Source: Deltaproteobacteria bacterium
Lineage (GTDB): Bacteria; Desulfobacterota; Desulfomonilia; Desulfomonilales; Desulfomonilaceae
Reading direction: 5' to 3'
Length of the DNA: 49,043 nucleotides
Assembly (NCBI GenBank): GCA_021777225.1
Contig: JAJYDQ010000027.1
Span: forward strand, 1 to 49,043
Under the pieces are notes generated by a model that did no database searches, was not told the origin of the DNA, and worked only from the letters and a program-made list of their open reading frames with translations. Below are positions 9,582 through 17,669 of the stretch, piece after piece (positions within the stretch are counted from its first letter, which is position 1; every line of letters starts with the position of its first letter). The position numbers and the translations under genes are program-made.

Positions 9582-9642
9582 TTCCAGGAGGTTATAGATA
9601 GGCGTTTTTTTGTCAGGGGGTCTTGGGAATATATTACAAAGA

Positions 9643-10144
9643 ATGAATGAAAAGCTCTATTCTTACCTCTTCCCTATTCTTTGGTCCTGTTGTGTCGCTA
9701 TCTCAGCGCATTTAATGTATTCGGCGCTTGGATTTAATCCCACAGACGACGGGTTCACTCTAGCTTACTCCCGTCGTATTCTAGAGGGGCAAATCCCGCA
9801 TCGAGACTTCATCATAATTTGTCCTGAGACACCCAAATTTTTCGATACGCTATAATTCCGGAAGTAGCAGCATATTGGGTGCTATCCACCCAAATGAACC
9901 CGTTGCCAATTGATTGGGCTCAAGGCATAGAATTAAACGCCAGAACTCTTCTTGCACGAGAGTCAAAGGCTATCGAACAGCAGCGATTACAAACCGTCAT
10001 TATTTTACAGAAAGTTAAGGCAGATACTTTAAGTTCGGGATTTTCACCAATATCTCCCAATGATACTTTTTATACTGTTGCTCACTACGTAAAGGCCACC
10101 TCGAAAAGATTGGTGACACTCGTTACTTCGAACTTTACAAATGA
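9643..10144 (+). pseudogene. Decayed membrane glycosyltransferase: internal deletion plus frameshift
   Basis: From the ATG at 9643 the frame encodes a typical GT-C start (one TM, then GFNPTDDGFTLAYSRRILEG and PHRDFIII). It stops at 9855 after about 70 residues. A second frame, open from 9828 to 10151, encodes what looks like the soluble C-terminal end of such a protein (RYAIIPEVAAYWVLS, then NPLPIDW). About 400 residues of membrane core would be missing between them, with the joint near 9821-9827. Near the end, a one-base shift around 10110-10120 would restore DTRYFELYK and a stop at 10142-10144, a plausible ancestral terminus. The two pieces plus the frameshift indicate a relic rather than two small genes. 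Reading the second piece as a C-terminal fragment is from memory of the family. Confidence 0.7.
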
Positions 10145-10160
10145 TCATTAAGAACTAAAA

Positions 10161-10880
10161 CTATCTACGAATCCGCAAAGGCAACAAAAAAAAGACCTTG
10201 AGCATGCTCCACCAACCAGTCACGGGTTTCATTTTAGTGTAAGCAACTCCTTTTACAGGATATGCTTTGGTCACTGGCGCTTCTGTGCATCTGTATCCAC
10301 AACGGATAACCATGTAGTAAAGATAAATTTCCAGTTCGTATTGATTGAGCCAGTCCTGGTACAAATTGATCCTGTTATCTTCCAGTATTTGCGTCCGGAA
10401 AGCACGAAATCCATTGGTGCTTTCAGTGACTGGTTTTCCTGAGACTAGAGAAAAAACCAACGCGTGAAACTTGGTAGCTAAAAGGCGATAATATGGTGTA
10501 TTCGGATGCCTTCCTCCACTTAAATATCGAGATCCTTGGACAAAATCAAACTTTTCATCCACTATGGGTCTAATCAGTCGGATAGCTTCTTCGGGGTTGT
10601 CTTTGCCGTTGCCTGCCATTACTACAATTATTTGATAATGATTCTGTCTAGCAAACTCGAAGCCTCGTCTCAATGCGGCGCCTACACCAAGAGTAGCTCC
10701 TAGCCGAATTACTTCGGCGCCAAAATTCTCAGCTTCCAAGGCTGAACCATCATTTGAGCCATCGTCAATTACTAGGGCAATGTCAACAAGATCGCGTGGT
10801 ATTTCTTTTATTACTTTACCTATTTTGCCTTTCTCATTAAATACGGGGATTATGGCGATTATTCGGTTTCCTTTGTACAT
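10161..10880 (-). CDS. Family 2 glycosyltransferase (DPM1/polyprenol-phosphate type)
   Basis: About 239 residues. The GT2 nucleotide-binding start IIAIIPVFNEKGKIG and the VIDDGSNDGS motif are clear. Where most GT2 enzymes have a DxD-type metal site, this one reads MAGNGKDNPEE, a variant I associate with one GT2 subgroup. There are no C-terminal TM segments, so it is likely cytosolic or peripheral. It may charge polyprenyl phosphate for the GT-C enzymes encoded nearby. The upstream aminotransferase stop (10889-10891) overlaps a possible TTG start at 10892; I prefer the ATG at 10880, with a G-run about 13 nt upstream. It is the last gene of the leftward operon. Confidence 0.85.
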   Translation of the reverse strand: MYKGNRIIAIIPVFNEKGKIGKVIKEIPRDLVDIALVIDDGSNDGSALEAENFGAEVIRLGATLGVGAALRRGFEFARQNHYQIIVVMAGNGKDNPEEAIRLIRPIVDEKFDFVQGSRYLSGGRHPNTPYYRLLATKFHALVFSLVSGKPVTESTNGFRAFRTQILEDNRINLYQDWLNQYELEIYLYYMVIRCGYRCTEAPVTKAYPVKGVAYTKMKPVTGWWSMLKVFFLLPLRIRR

Positions 10881-10888
10881 TGGTTTTC

Positions 10889-11998
10889 TCAATCCCCCAA
10901 AAATTGTCTCACTGCTTCGACAACCCTGAGAATCTCATCATGAAACATTTCGGGAAATATTGGCAATGACAAGACCTGCCGGCTTAAAAGCTCAGCCACC
11001 GGGAAGTCACCAGCTTTGTATCCAAGACTCTCATAAGCCTTGTGCAGATGTATTGGCACTGGATAGTGAATCGCAGCCCCGATCCCATTGGCGAGAAGGA
11101 AATTGAGCAGATCATCACGCCACTTCGTTCGAATTACAAACAAATGGTAAACGTGGCCCGGGTTAAAGCAAGGAGCGCACGGCAATCCGATTGCCACCTC
11201 CTTCAGCGCCTCATGATAAACGTCGACTAATTTGCGACGATTAAGATTCCAGTCTTTCAAATACTTAAGTTTCACTCTCAACACTGCCGCTTGGAGTGAA
11301 TCTAATCTGCTATTAAATCCAACCAGGTCATGATGGTATTTTTTCGATTGTCCATAGTTACGCATCGTTCTGATTTTTTTAGCCAGGTTGTCATCATTCG
11401 TGGTGACAATCCCCCCATCGCCGAAACACCCCAAGTTCTTTCCGGGATAAAAACTGAATGCGCCCGCTTCGGACATACCTCCCGCAGGTTCCTGTCCGTA
11501 ACGGGCTCCATGCGCCTGACAAGCATCTTCAATCACCAACAAATTTCTTTTATTAGCAAAAGCTCGGATTGAGTCCATTTGTGCGGCGCACCCGTATAGG
11601 TGCACAGGTATTATAGCTTTGGTTTTTGGTGTGCATGCGTCTGCAAGTTTTTCCGGGTCCATGTTGAAGTCAGTTTCTCTCACATCCACGAGCACAGGTC
11701 TAGCTCCACACGAAGAAACTGCATAGGCTGTCGCTATAAATGTGAAGGCAGGAACTATTACCTCATCAAAGGAACCAACTCCACAAGCCTTTAGAGCCAG
11801 GATTAGAGCGTCAGTTCCAGAAGCTACGCCTATGGCATATTTAACTCCAATGAAATCCGCAAACTCGGACTCGAAAAACGTAACATCTTCGCCGAGGATG
11901 AAATCAGAAGTCATGAAAACACGTTCCATGGCATCCTTGATTTCAGGCTTCAGAAGGTCATACTGGCGACGTAAATTAACCAGAGGAATTTCATTCAT
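10889..11998 (-). CDS. DegT/DnrJ/EryC1-type sugar aminotransferase (WbpE/WlbC-like)
   Basis: A 369-residue PLP enzyme of the usual family length. Visible hallmarks are the start IPLVNLRRQYDLLKPEI, EDACQAHGA (the Asp contacts the PLP pyridine N) and SFYPGKNLGCFGDGG, containing the Lys that forms the Schiff base. These enzymes transfer an amino group from glutamate to a keto-sugar nucleotide. Downstream of an NAD-dependent sugar dehydrogenase and a hexapeptide acetyltransferase, the expected product is a 3-amino-3-deoxy sugar nucleotide, as in the Wbp/Wlb pathway to 2,3-diacetamido-uronic acids. The exact sugar cannot be told from sequence. It begins 45 bp after the acetyltransferase. Confidence 0.9.
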   Translation of the reverse strand: MNEIPLVNLRRQYDLLKPEIKDAMERVFMTSDFILGEDVTFFESEFADFIGVKYAIGVASGTDALILALKACGVGSFDEVIVPAFTFIATAYAVSSCGARPVLVDVRETDFNMDPEKLADACTPKTKAIIPVHLYGCAAQMDSIRAFANKRNLLVIEDACQAHGARYGQEPAGGMSEAGAFSFYPGKNLGCFGDGGIVTTNDDNLAKKIRTMRNYGQSKKYHHDLVGFNSRLDSLQAAVLRVKLKYLKDWNLNRRKLVDVYHEALKEVAIGLPCAPCFNPGHVYHLFVIRTKWRDDLLNFLLANGIGAAIHYPVPIHLHKAYESLGYKAGDFPVAELLSRQVLSLPIFPEMFHDEILRVVEAVRQFLGD

Positions 11999-12043
11999 CG
12001 CTAGAGTCTCGGTCGTTTGCTGGCCATACGAGGGCTGCTTGGT

Positions 12044-12658
12044 TTATCGGTAATTCAAATCCGAAGCTTTTGACATCACACGTGCAGGATTACCAATAAC
12101 AACCGATCCAGGCGGTACGTTTTTGGTCACTACCGCTCCGGCTCCTATCAATGAGCCTTTGCCAATGATTACCCCTGGTAATATAGTGCTATTGGCTCCT
12201 ACTCGAACTCCAGATTCTATGACAGGCCCCTTCAGGCATTCTGCGCAAATTGGATACCGGTCGTTTGTGGTGATGACGCCTGGAGCCAGAAAAACGTCGT
12301 CTCCAATTTCTGTAAACTGCGCCAAGTAAACATTATTATGGATTCTGACTCGATCACCGATGTTGCAGCCGTAATCAATCACAGAGTTCGACCAGATCAT
12401 TAAACCATCGCCTACAATATTTTCTTCTCTAATCACCACTCCGTGTCCGGTCTCAAGTTGATTTCCAATTCTGGTTCCCCCGTAAATGACAGTGCCGGAT
12501 CTTATTGTTGCGTCATCTCCTATTCGCAAAATTCGATCGGCTATTTTCCGGCTCGTAGGATAACCAAGCACTACGCCAGGATCTATATCGGCGTTTACTC
12601 CTATTTCATAAAGATCTGGCGTAATATTTTTAGCACGCGAAAACTGGTCTGGACTCAT
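12044..12658 (-). CDS. Hexapeptide-repeat N-acetyltransferase (WbpD/WlbB-like)
   Basis: A 204-residue protein made mostly of left-handed beta-helix repeats (for example IGDRVRIHNNVYL, IGDDVFLAPGV and the C-terminal GAGAVVTKNVPPGSVVIGNP). It probably acetylates the amino group installed by the neighbouring aminotransferase, using acetyl-CoA, in the cytosol. The start overlaps the stop of the upstream dehydrogenase in an ATGA junction (12655-12658), so the two are translationally coupled. Dedicated 3-N-acetyltransferases such as WbpD, WlbB or QdtC have the same fold and cannot be separated here. Confidence 0.88.
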   Translation of the reverse strand: MSPDQFSRAKNITPDLYEIGVNADIDPGVVLGYPTSRKIADRILRIGDDATIRSGTVIYGGTRIGNQLETGHGVVIREENIVGDGLMIWSNSVIDYGCNIGDRVRIHNNVYLAQFTEIGDDVFLAPGVITTNDRYPICAECLKGPVIESGVRVGANSTILPGVIIGKGSLIGAGAVVTKNVPPGSVVIGNPARVMSKASDLNYR

Positions 12659-13668
12659 GATTTCACCTCTATGAGCTTCCCATTTTTAACAAGTGATTCA
12701 TCCATAGCTTGCAATGTTGAGTCAACTTTCAGGGGGATCATTCCCATAGCCTCATTCCCGCGATCATCCAGAACTGCAGCGACAAATGCTTCGCATTCAT
12801 TAAACAAAGGTTCTTCCGGAGTTATAGGAGGAATCACAATGTCCCCGGTTCTAACGGCCATTCTGTGGGACCCGTAGGAGTCATAAAAAATCTCTTTTGC
12901 AACCCCTTTATCATAAATCTTGATTGGTTCTGATGGAGACATGTCATCAAAAAGGAGCATTTTATTGGACCCAACAACAGTAATCTGTCTTAGTTTACAT
13001 GGGTCCAACCAACTGGTATGCAAGAATCCGCGTTGACCGTTTTCGAAAGTAATTTGGGCTATAGCCACATCATCAAAGGGGTTCCCGAGAAATCTAGCTC
13101 CGTTTGCGTTGACGGTAACGGGGTTTTGTCCCAACCAGTACAACATTATGGCAATGTCGTGAGAAGCCAGATCAGAAAGGCAGTTGCTGTCTGTCCGGAT
13201 TGGGCCAAGATTGCTACGTACGCTATGGATATAATATATTTCACCCAACAAGCCATCGAGGATGACTTTTTTGGCATACTTTATTGCGCAATTGAATAGA
13301 AAGACATATCCAACCATAAGTACGAGATTTGACCGCACAGCTAAACTGGTTAATTCCAGCGAAGCCTTATAATTCACAGAAAGTGGTTTTTCGACAAAAA
13401 CATGTTTTCCAGATGAGAGAGCATCTTTGACTATTTGATAGTGACTGGGCAGCGGAGTGGCGACAGCTACGGCTTCAATTTGTTTGTCATCAAGGATTTC
13501 TTCGTAACGACTAGTCCATGGAATACCTTTTAACCTAACGCTAAGATCTTTGGCTTTTGCAGAGTTAACATCACACACACGAGTTAGACAGGTCCTCCGG
13601 TTCAGTATAAAATTTCGCGCCAAATTAGGACCCCAGTGTCCACAGCCTATAAGACCCATCTGAAGCAT
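12655..13668 (-). CDS. Gfo/Idh/MocA-family sugar-nucleotide dehydrogenase (WbpB/WlbA-like)
   Basis: About 337 residues. The Rossmann start is MGLIGCGHWGPNLARNF, followed by VEKPLSV (the EKP motif characteristic of the family) and SDLASHDIAIMLYW, matching the GxHxxD-type active-site region. WlbA/WbpB oxidises C3 of UDP-GlcNAcA ahead of transamination; with the following acetyltransferase and aminotransferase genes this is the most likely role. The frame starts at a TTG (13689), but the ATG at 13668 has AGGAG 7 nt upstream and gives the normal family start. It overlaps the acetyltransferase gene by 4 bp. The enzyme that makes the uronic acid substrate is not in the window. Confidence 0.88.
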   Translation of the reverse strand: MLQMGLIGCGHWGPNLARNFILNRRTCLTRVCDVNSAKAKDLSVRLKGIPWTSRYEEILDDKQIEAVAVATPLPSHYQIVKDALSSGKHVFVEKPLSVNYKASLELTSLAVRSNLVLMVGYVFLFNCAIKYAKKVILDGLLGEIYYIHSVRSNLGPIRTDSNCLSDLASHDIAIMLYWLGQNPVTVNANGARFLGNPFDDVAIAQITFENGQRGFLHTSWLDPCKLRQITVVGSNKMLLFDDMSPSEPIKIYDKGVAKEIFYDSYGSHRMAVRTGDIVIPPITPEEPLFNECEAFVAAVLDDRGNEAMGMIPLKVDSTLQAMDESLVKNGKLIEVKS

Positions 13669-13753
13669 GTTTTTGCTCCTAGAAATCAAAACTGTTTTTA
13701 GTTGTCATCTGTTGACAATATTGAACCGACATAAACCTAGTAGAATAACGCAA

Positions 13754-15874
13754 CTAATGTATATCCATAAAATGAAAAAGACCGTACCTTTCGTTGCCGG
13801 TAACTTTACGAAAATTCTCTGGATGCTGCACCATCCAGAGAACTTCCAGAGATTCAGGAAGAAAACTCATTACTTCAGTTATCCGATTTTTCTTTAGACG
13901 TTTGAGCCATGATTCATAATTAATATCGCGGACATCGAACCCTGAGGCCGTAAAATCCAAAACCTTACCGCTTGTAGATACAGGGACGTAGTAAAGGGAA
14001 TTTTTCAAAGTTTTCCCCATGAAAAGGCACATAAACCAATTGTCACCATTCTGATATGGTCCTGATGTCATCGCTATTCTTCGGGGAAAGTGGTCATCAT
14101 CTATATGGGGTATAGCATCAACCCAATAACGTGGAAAGTCGTGGAAAAAATAACTTTTTTCTAGAGATTCAGCCCTTATATGGTCTCTCGCCAAATATAT
14201 TCCTGTGAAACAGAAGAGAAAAATAGCCATGCTAACTAATATTCCCTGAATGTTTCTCTTGTTGATTATAGAAAAGACTATGCTAGCCGATCCAATTGTT
14301 AACAGCGCTCCACCAAGAGCAAGGTAAGGAATTTCAAATGACTGCCAGTACATATATCCACCCAACGCAAGGTGAACACATGAAACAAAAAGCAAAAAAT
14401 CCAAATATCTTTCGAGGGTGACGCCACGGAACATTAAAGGAGTGGCTATTGTTGCTGGTAGTACGACTCCATAAAGAAAACGGGAATTCCCTTCAGCCCA
14501 AAGCAGTCTAATTATCGAAAAACCTGGTGAAAAATAGGTGATTAAAACTGTTATCATAAGAGTACCCATCAACATAGCTATTCCTAGATTTCTCTTGATG
14601 ATTGAGACAAATGTTACAGGGAAAATGCAAAGAGAAAATAGCCCCATTATTCCCCAATTTGGCAACTTCCGACCATGTGAGGGCCACCATGGCCATATAA
14701 AGAGCCTGAAAATCGCCCCTGCCTCTTTCTTGAGATCGTAGGCCACAATTTTTGGTCGGTCGAAGTACCAACTGATCATTGGGTTATTAGCCTCAGTATG
14801 GTACCCAGCAAAATTGACTGAAAATGGAAATAACGAGTGATTGTCACCTAACAAATTATATACAAACCAGGGCACGATGGGAATCAGCATGATCCCAAAA
14901 GCTGTCAAAAAAGCTAACGATGTCCGTAAGTTTATACGGCCTGCAAGTTTGGTCTGAAGCGATAAGACGGCTGCGATTCCCAACATGGGGGCATAAGCAA
15001 AGTATTTAATTCCCCCAGCAATTCCCAATGCCATGAAACACAGAATTAGATAAAGAATTTTGAAATTCAGGCAAAATAAAGACGCGAAACTCAGCCCAAA
15101 TATCAGAACAAGAGTCAAAGTGAGATCCACATAACAACTCCCAACTGAAAATGCCGTAACTGGAAGAAACATGCAAAAAATAGATCCGATAAAAGAACTC
15201 TCCCTGCTGAGTCCTATACATCTTCCTAAAAGAAATAGAGCTGGAATTAGTGAGATCCACAAAGCTAAATCCACTAACCCAACTGGAAAATTGCTGTGAA
15301 AAGGTAGGATGCTTAAAGACTGAAGCGATTCAGCGCCACCTGGATAATCACGGTAGTATGACCAGCCTCCGGGAGCGTCCATTAGACGAATTTTTCCAGT
15401 CTGAACCCACATGTCCGCCTTAACCACGTGATATGTGAGCGCATCCCAGGATAATGGCGGCAAAAGACAAACCCTAGCCGCTACAAGACTTACTCCAATT
15501 CCTAAAATCCCTAGAAAAATTTTCCTCAGAAAGCCGTTTTGGGAAAATATGAATTGTTTTAGTATGTTAAAATCATTTTGCACACCTGTAATCATTTTTG
15601 AAAAAGTATAACCTTTAAAACGAATGCCCCCAATTAAACACGCGATTGTCAACGCCAACGAGTAAATGTTAAATAGACCAGTGACCATCAGCGCATGAAA
15701 TCCAGCAGATGATATCCACAGCCCCGTGACAATAATTGCGCTCCACCTGACGGAGGCGCTCTCACCGGAAAGTGACCGATCTAGCATTCCTGACACGACA
15801 TACAGCGTTCCTATAATGAGAAAACATGCTGCAAGAAACCTAACCCAGAAAATCGCAAGTTGTTCGATTCCCAT
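13754..15874 (-). CDS. Large polytopic membrane protein, probable GT-C glycosyltransferase
   Basis: About 706 residues with many TM segments and a soluble C-terminal domain of roughly 130 residues. After the early TMs comes LSWDALTYHVVKADMWVQTG, with the Asp position typical of GT-C enzymes, then RDYPGGAESLQSL. It is longer than the 460-545-residue relatives nearby. It is probably an inner-membrane glycosyltransferase using polyprenyl-phosphate sugars, substrate unknown. A TTG at 15886 is also possible, but the only nearby GGAG is too close to it; the ATG at 15874 lies 13 nt from that GGAG. It sits between another GT-C-like gene upstream (97 bp away) and the dehydrogenase downstream (85 bp). 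Confidence 0.7.
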   Translation of the reverse strand: MGIEQLAIFWVRFLAACFLIIGTLYVVSGMLDRSLSGESASVRWSAIIVTGLWISSAGFHALMVTGLFNIYSLALTIACLIGGIRFKGYTFSKMITGVQNDFNILKQFIFSQNGFLRKIFLGILGIGVSLVAARVCLLPPLSWDALTYHVVKADMWVQTGKIRLMDAPGGWSYYRDYPGGAESLQSLSILPFHSNFPVGLVDLALWISLIPALFLLGRCIGLSRESSFIGSIFCMFLPVTAFSVGSCYVDLTLTLVLIFGLSFASLFCLNFKILYLILCFMALGIAGGIKYFAYAPMLGIAAVLSLQTKLAGRINLRTSLAFLTAFGIMLIPIVPWFVYNLLGDNHSLFPFSVNFAGYHTEANNPMISWYFDRPKIVAYDLKKEAGAIFRLFIWPWWPSHGRKLPNWGIMGLFSLCIFPVTFVSIIKRNLGIAMLMGTLMITVLITYFSPGFSIIRLLWAEGNSRFLYGVVLPATIATPLMFRGVTLERYLDFLLFVSCVHLALGGYMYWQSFEIPYLALGGALLTIGSASIVFSIINKRNIQGILVSMAIFLFCFTGIYLARDHIRAESLEKSYFFHDFPRYWVDAIPHIDDDHFPRRIAMTSGPYQNGDNWFMCLFMGKTLKNSLYYVPVSTSGKVLDFTASGFDVRDINYESWLKRLKKNRITEVMSFLPESLEVLWMVQHPENFRKVTGNERYGLFHFMDIH

Positions 15875-15971
15875 CGCGTCCGGCAAACTCCGAAAATCTT
15901 TGAGTATAGAGCGCCAAGTTGTTTTTTTACCTGCGCCGTTGATTTCGCCAGAGAGGAAGCTAGAAAAAATT

Positions 15972-17609
15972 TTATTGGCCCGGTAGTACTACTTTCCCCC
16001 ATAGGATATTGGGGGAGTTTTTGCGCAGCCAGCAATCTCCTCCGGTATTTCCCATGTCTACTTTCTCATAATCCTTGCGCAGCAAAGAGATTCCTTCATT
16101 TTCGTTATCCCACAACCCCTGCACGACATCGGGCTTTAAATGCCCCAAGCTATATTTATAATCGTATTTCATGTGGCCCGGCCAAAACAGTCTCCATCTG
16201 GTATATGGATTAACCCCGGGCGCCTTGTCATCCGGTAATCGCATCGGCAACTTGCTGATGTGCTTGTCCGATTTCCCCAGAATATCGGTTGTGGGCCTAT
16301 GGACAAAATAAGGTAAGGTTCCAGCCGAGTATACCGCTATGGTAGCGTCTTTAGTAGTAATTCCTCTCAGCCATAAGGCCTCCCTTATTTTTTGAATGTC
16401 ATAATCTACGTACAAAGGCTTTACGAGTGACATGCCCAGTACGCTTGTGTTGAAAGGTATCCCATTCAGTGCGACAAAAACCGCTAAAATAGCCAACACC
16501 TTTGTTGCGGTGTCTCCGTACACCTTTAAACGAAAGGGCGTCTCATTCCATCTCGTTACGGAAAAGCGCAGTTTATCTGTTGTGAAAGTCAACAGCAAGA
16601 TGACAGCAGGTATGGCAACCGTTACATACCTGTTGGAAAATCCTAACCTCTCCCAAGCGTCGCCGCCGACATAGATGTTGTAAAGAATTTGCATTAGCGG
16701 AATTACCAGTAACAGTCCCAGCTTCCTGTTTAGACTGAACAAAAAACAGTGGGGTAAAAGGAATGAAATAGGAACCAATACTACGAGCCATTGAAGTGTA
16801 ACCCACAGTCCACGCAATAACCTTGGCGCAACGGGAAACCCCGTCAATTTTAGATAGTAGGTGTTTGGCACCCATTCACCAAAGTAGATCAATCTCCATA
16901 CGGTTTGACCGCCCACACATGCCAATAGAATGATTCCCCCTGTCAGGATATGTTTTAGTCGGTTCCGTGTGTCAAAAATCGCCGAGAACAACAACACTGT
17001 AGTAAATGGAATGACCATGTCGAGTCTGGTAAGGACAGCTATTCCCAACAGAACGCATGGAATATACGAAAACTGAGCGCTTGATAAAACCCGAACAGTG
17101 ATGAAAATGGCTGAAATCATTAACAGAGTCAGTAAGCCGACTTCCATTCCTCTCAGTGTCCAGAAAATCAACGGATAATAAAATGCGGTCAAAAAAGCGG
17201 ACGTGATTACCACAAAGGTGTTATTCCCGGAAATGATCGCAGCTGTTTTGGTTGTAACCAGCACGGTCATGATAAGAATCAACAAACCAGTCAATTGAAC
17301 AACCAGACAAATTTTAGATTCCGGCACTGGCAGAAAATGGCAGACCGACATAAACAATGTCCACAGCAAATTGGTTGTCCCCTCAACCTTTTCACCTCCT
17401 GTATTCCACACAAAACCGTTTCCTGCAGCGATATTTGACGCGTAACGCATGGAAACCATGGCGTCATCGAAGAGAGTGAAATAACGATCTCCATTAATCA
17501 GGACACTCGAACGGTAAATAAAAAACGTAGAATATATACAGAGCAAAATGATAATCAGTAGGATTGATATTTTTATCCAAAGATTAGTATGTGATTTCTC
17601 GTGACACAT
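15972..17609 (-). CDS. Polytopic membrane glycosyltransferase, DDAM-motif (AftB-like) type
   Basis: A 545-residue protein with a short cytosolic N-terminus, TM1 (about 13-32) and then FTLFDDAMVSMRYASNIAAG and GGEKVEGTTNLLW. This motif pair is typical of a GT-C group that includes mycobacterial arabinofuranosyltransferases and many uncharacterised bacterial proteins. About ten TM segments are followed by a soluble C-terminal region. With the DPPR-synthase-like gene at 3829, transfer of a pentofuranose from a polyprenyl-phosphate donor is an attractive inference. AAGGT lies 7 nt before the ATG at 17609. It follows the SGNH gene by 60 bp. Confidence 0.78.
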   Translation of the reverse strand: MCHEKSHTNLWIKISILLIIILLCIYSTFFIYRSSVLINGDRYFTLFDDAMVSMRYASNIAAGNGFVWNTGGEKVEGTTNLLWTLFMSVCHFLPVPESKICLVVQLTGLLILIMTVLVTTKTAAIISGNNTFVVITSAFLTAFYYPLIFWTLRGMEVGLLTLLMISAIFITVRVLSSAQFSYIPCVLLGIAVLTRLDMVIPFTTVLLFSAIFDTRNRLKHILTGGIILLACVGGQTVWRLIYFGEWVPNTYYLKLTGFPVAPRLLRGLWVTLQWLVVLVPISFLLPHCFLFSLNRKLGLLLVIPLMQILYNIYVGGDAWERLGFSNRYVTVAIPAVILLLTFTTDKLRFSVTRWNETPFRLKVYGDTATKVLAILAVFVALNGIPFNTSVLGMSLVKPLYVDYDIQKIREALWLRGITTKDATIAVYSAGTLPYFVHRPTTDILGKSDKHISKLPMRLPDDKAPGVNPYTRWRLFWPGHMKYDYKYSLGHLKPDVVQGLWDNENEGISLLRKDYEKVDMGNTGGDCWLRKNSPNILWGKVVLPGQ

Positions 17610-17669
17610 GTTGTGACCTTAATTGAATAGGTGATCATCGATGGTTTAGATTCGACTGCAACAACGGTC

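Noticed and set aside
9879-10151. Independent 90-residue gene from the GTG at 9879
   Set aside because: The frame extends upstream of the GTG without a start, reads like the C-terminal end of a membrane glycosyltransferase, and the last residues are frameshifted; it is better read as part of the pseudogene.
9582-10160. Insertion sequence or transposase remnant around the pseudogene
   Set aside because: No transposase-like sequence, terminal inverted repeats or target-site duplication could be seen.
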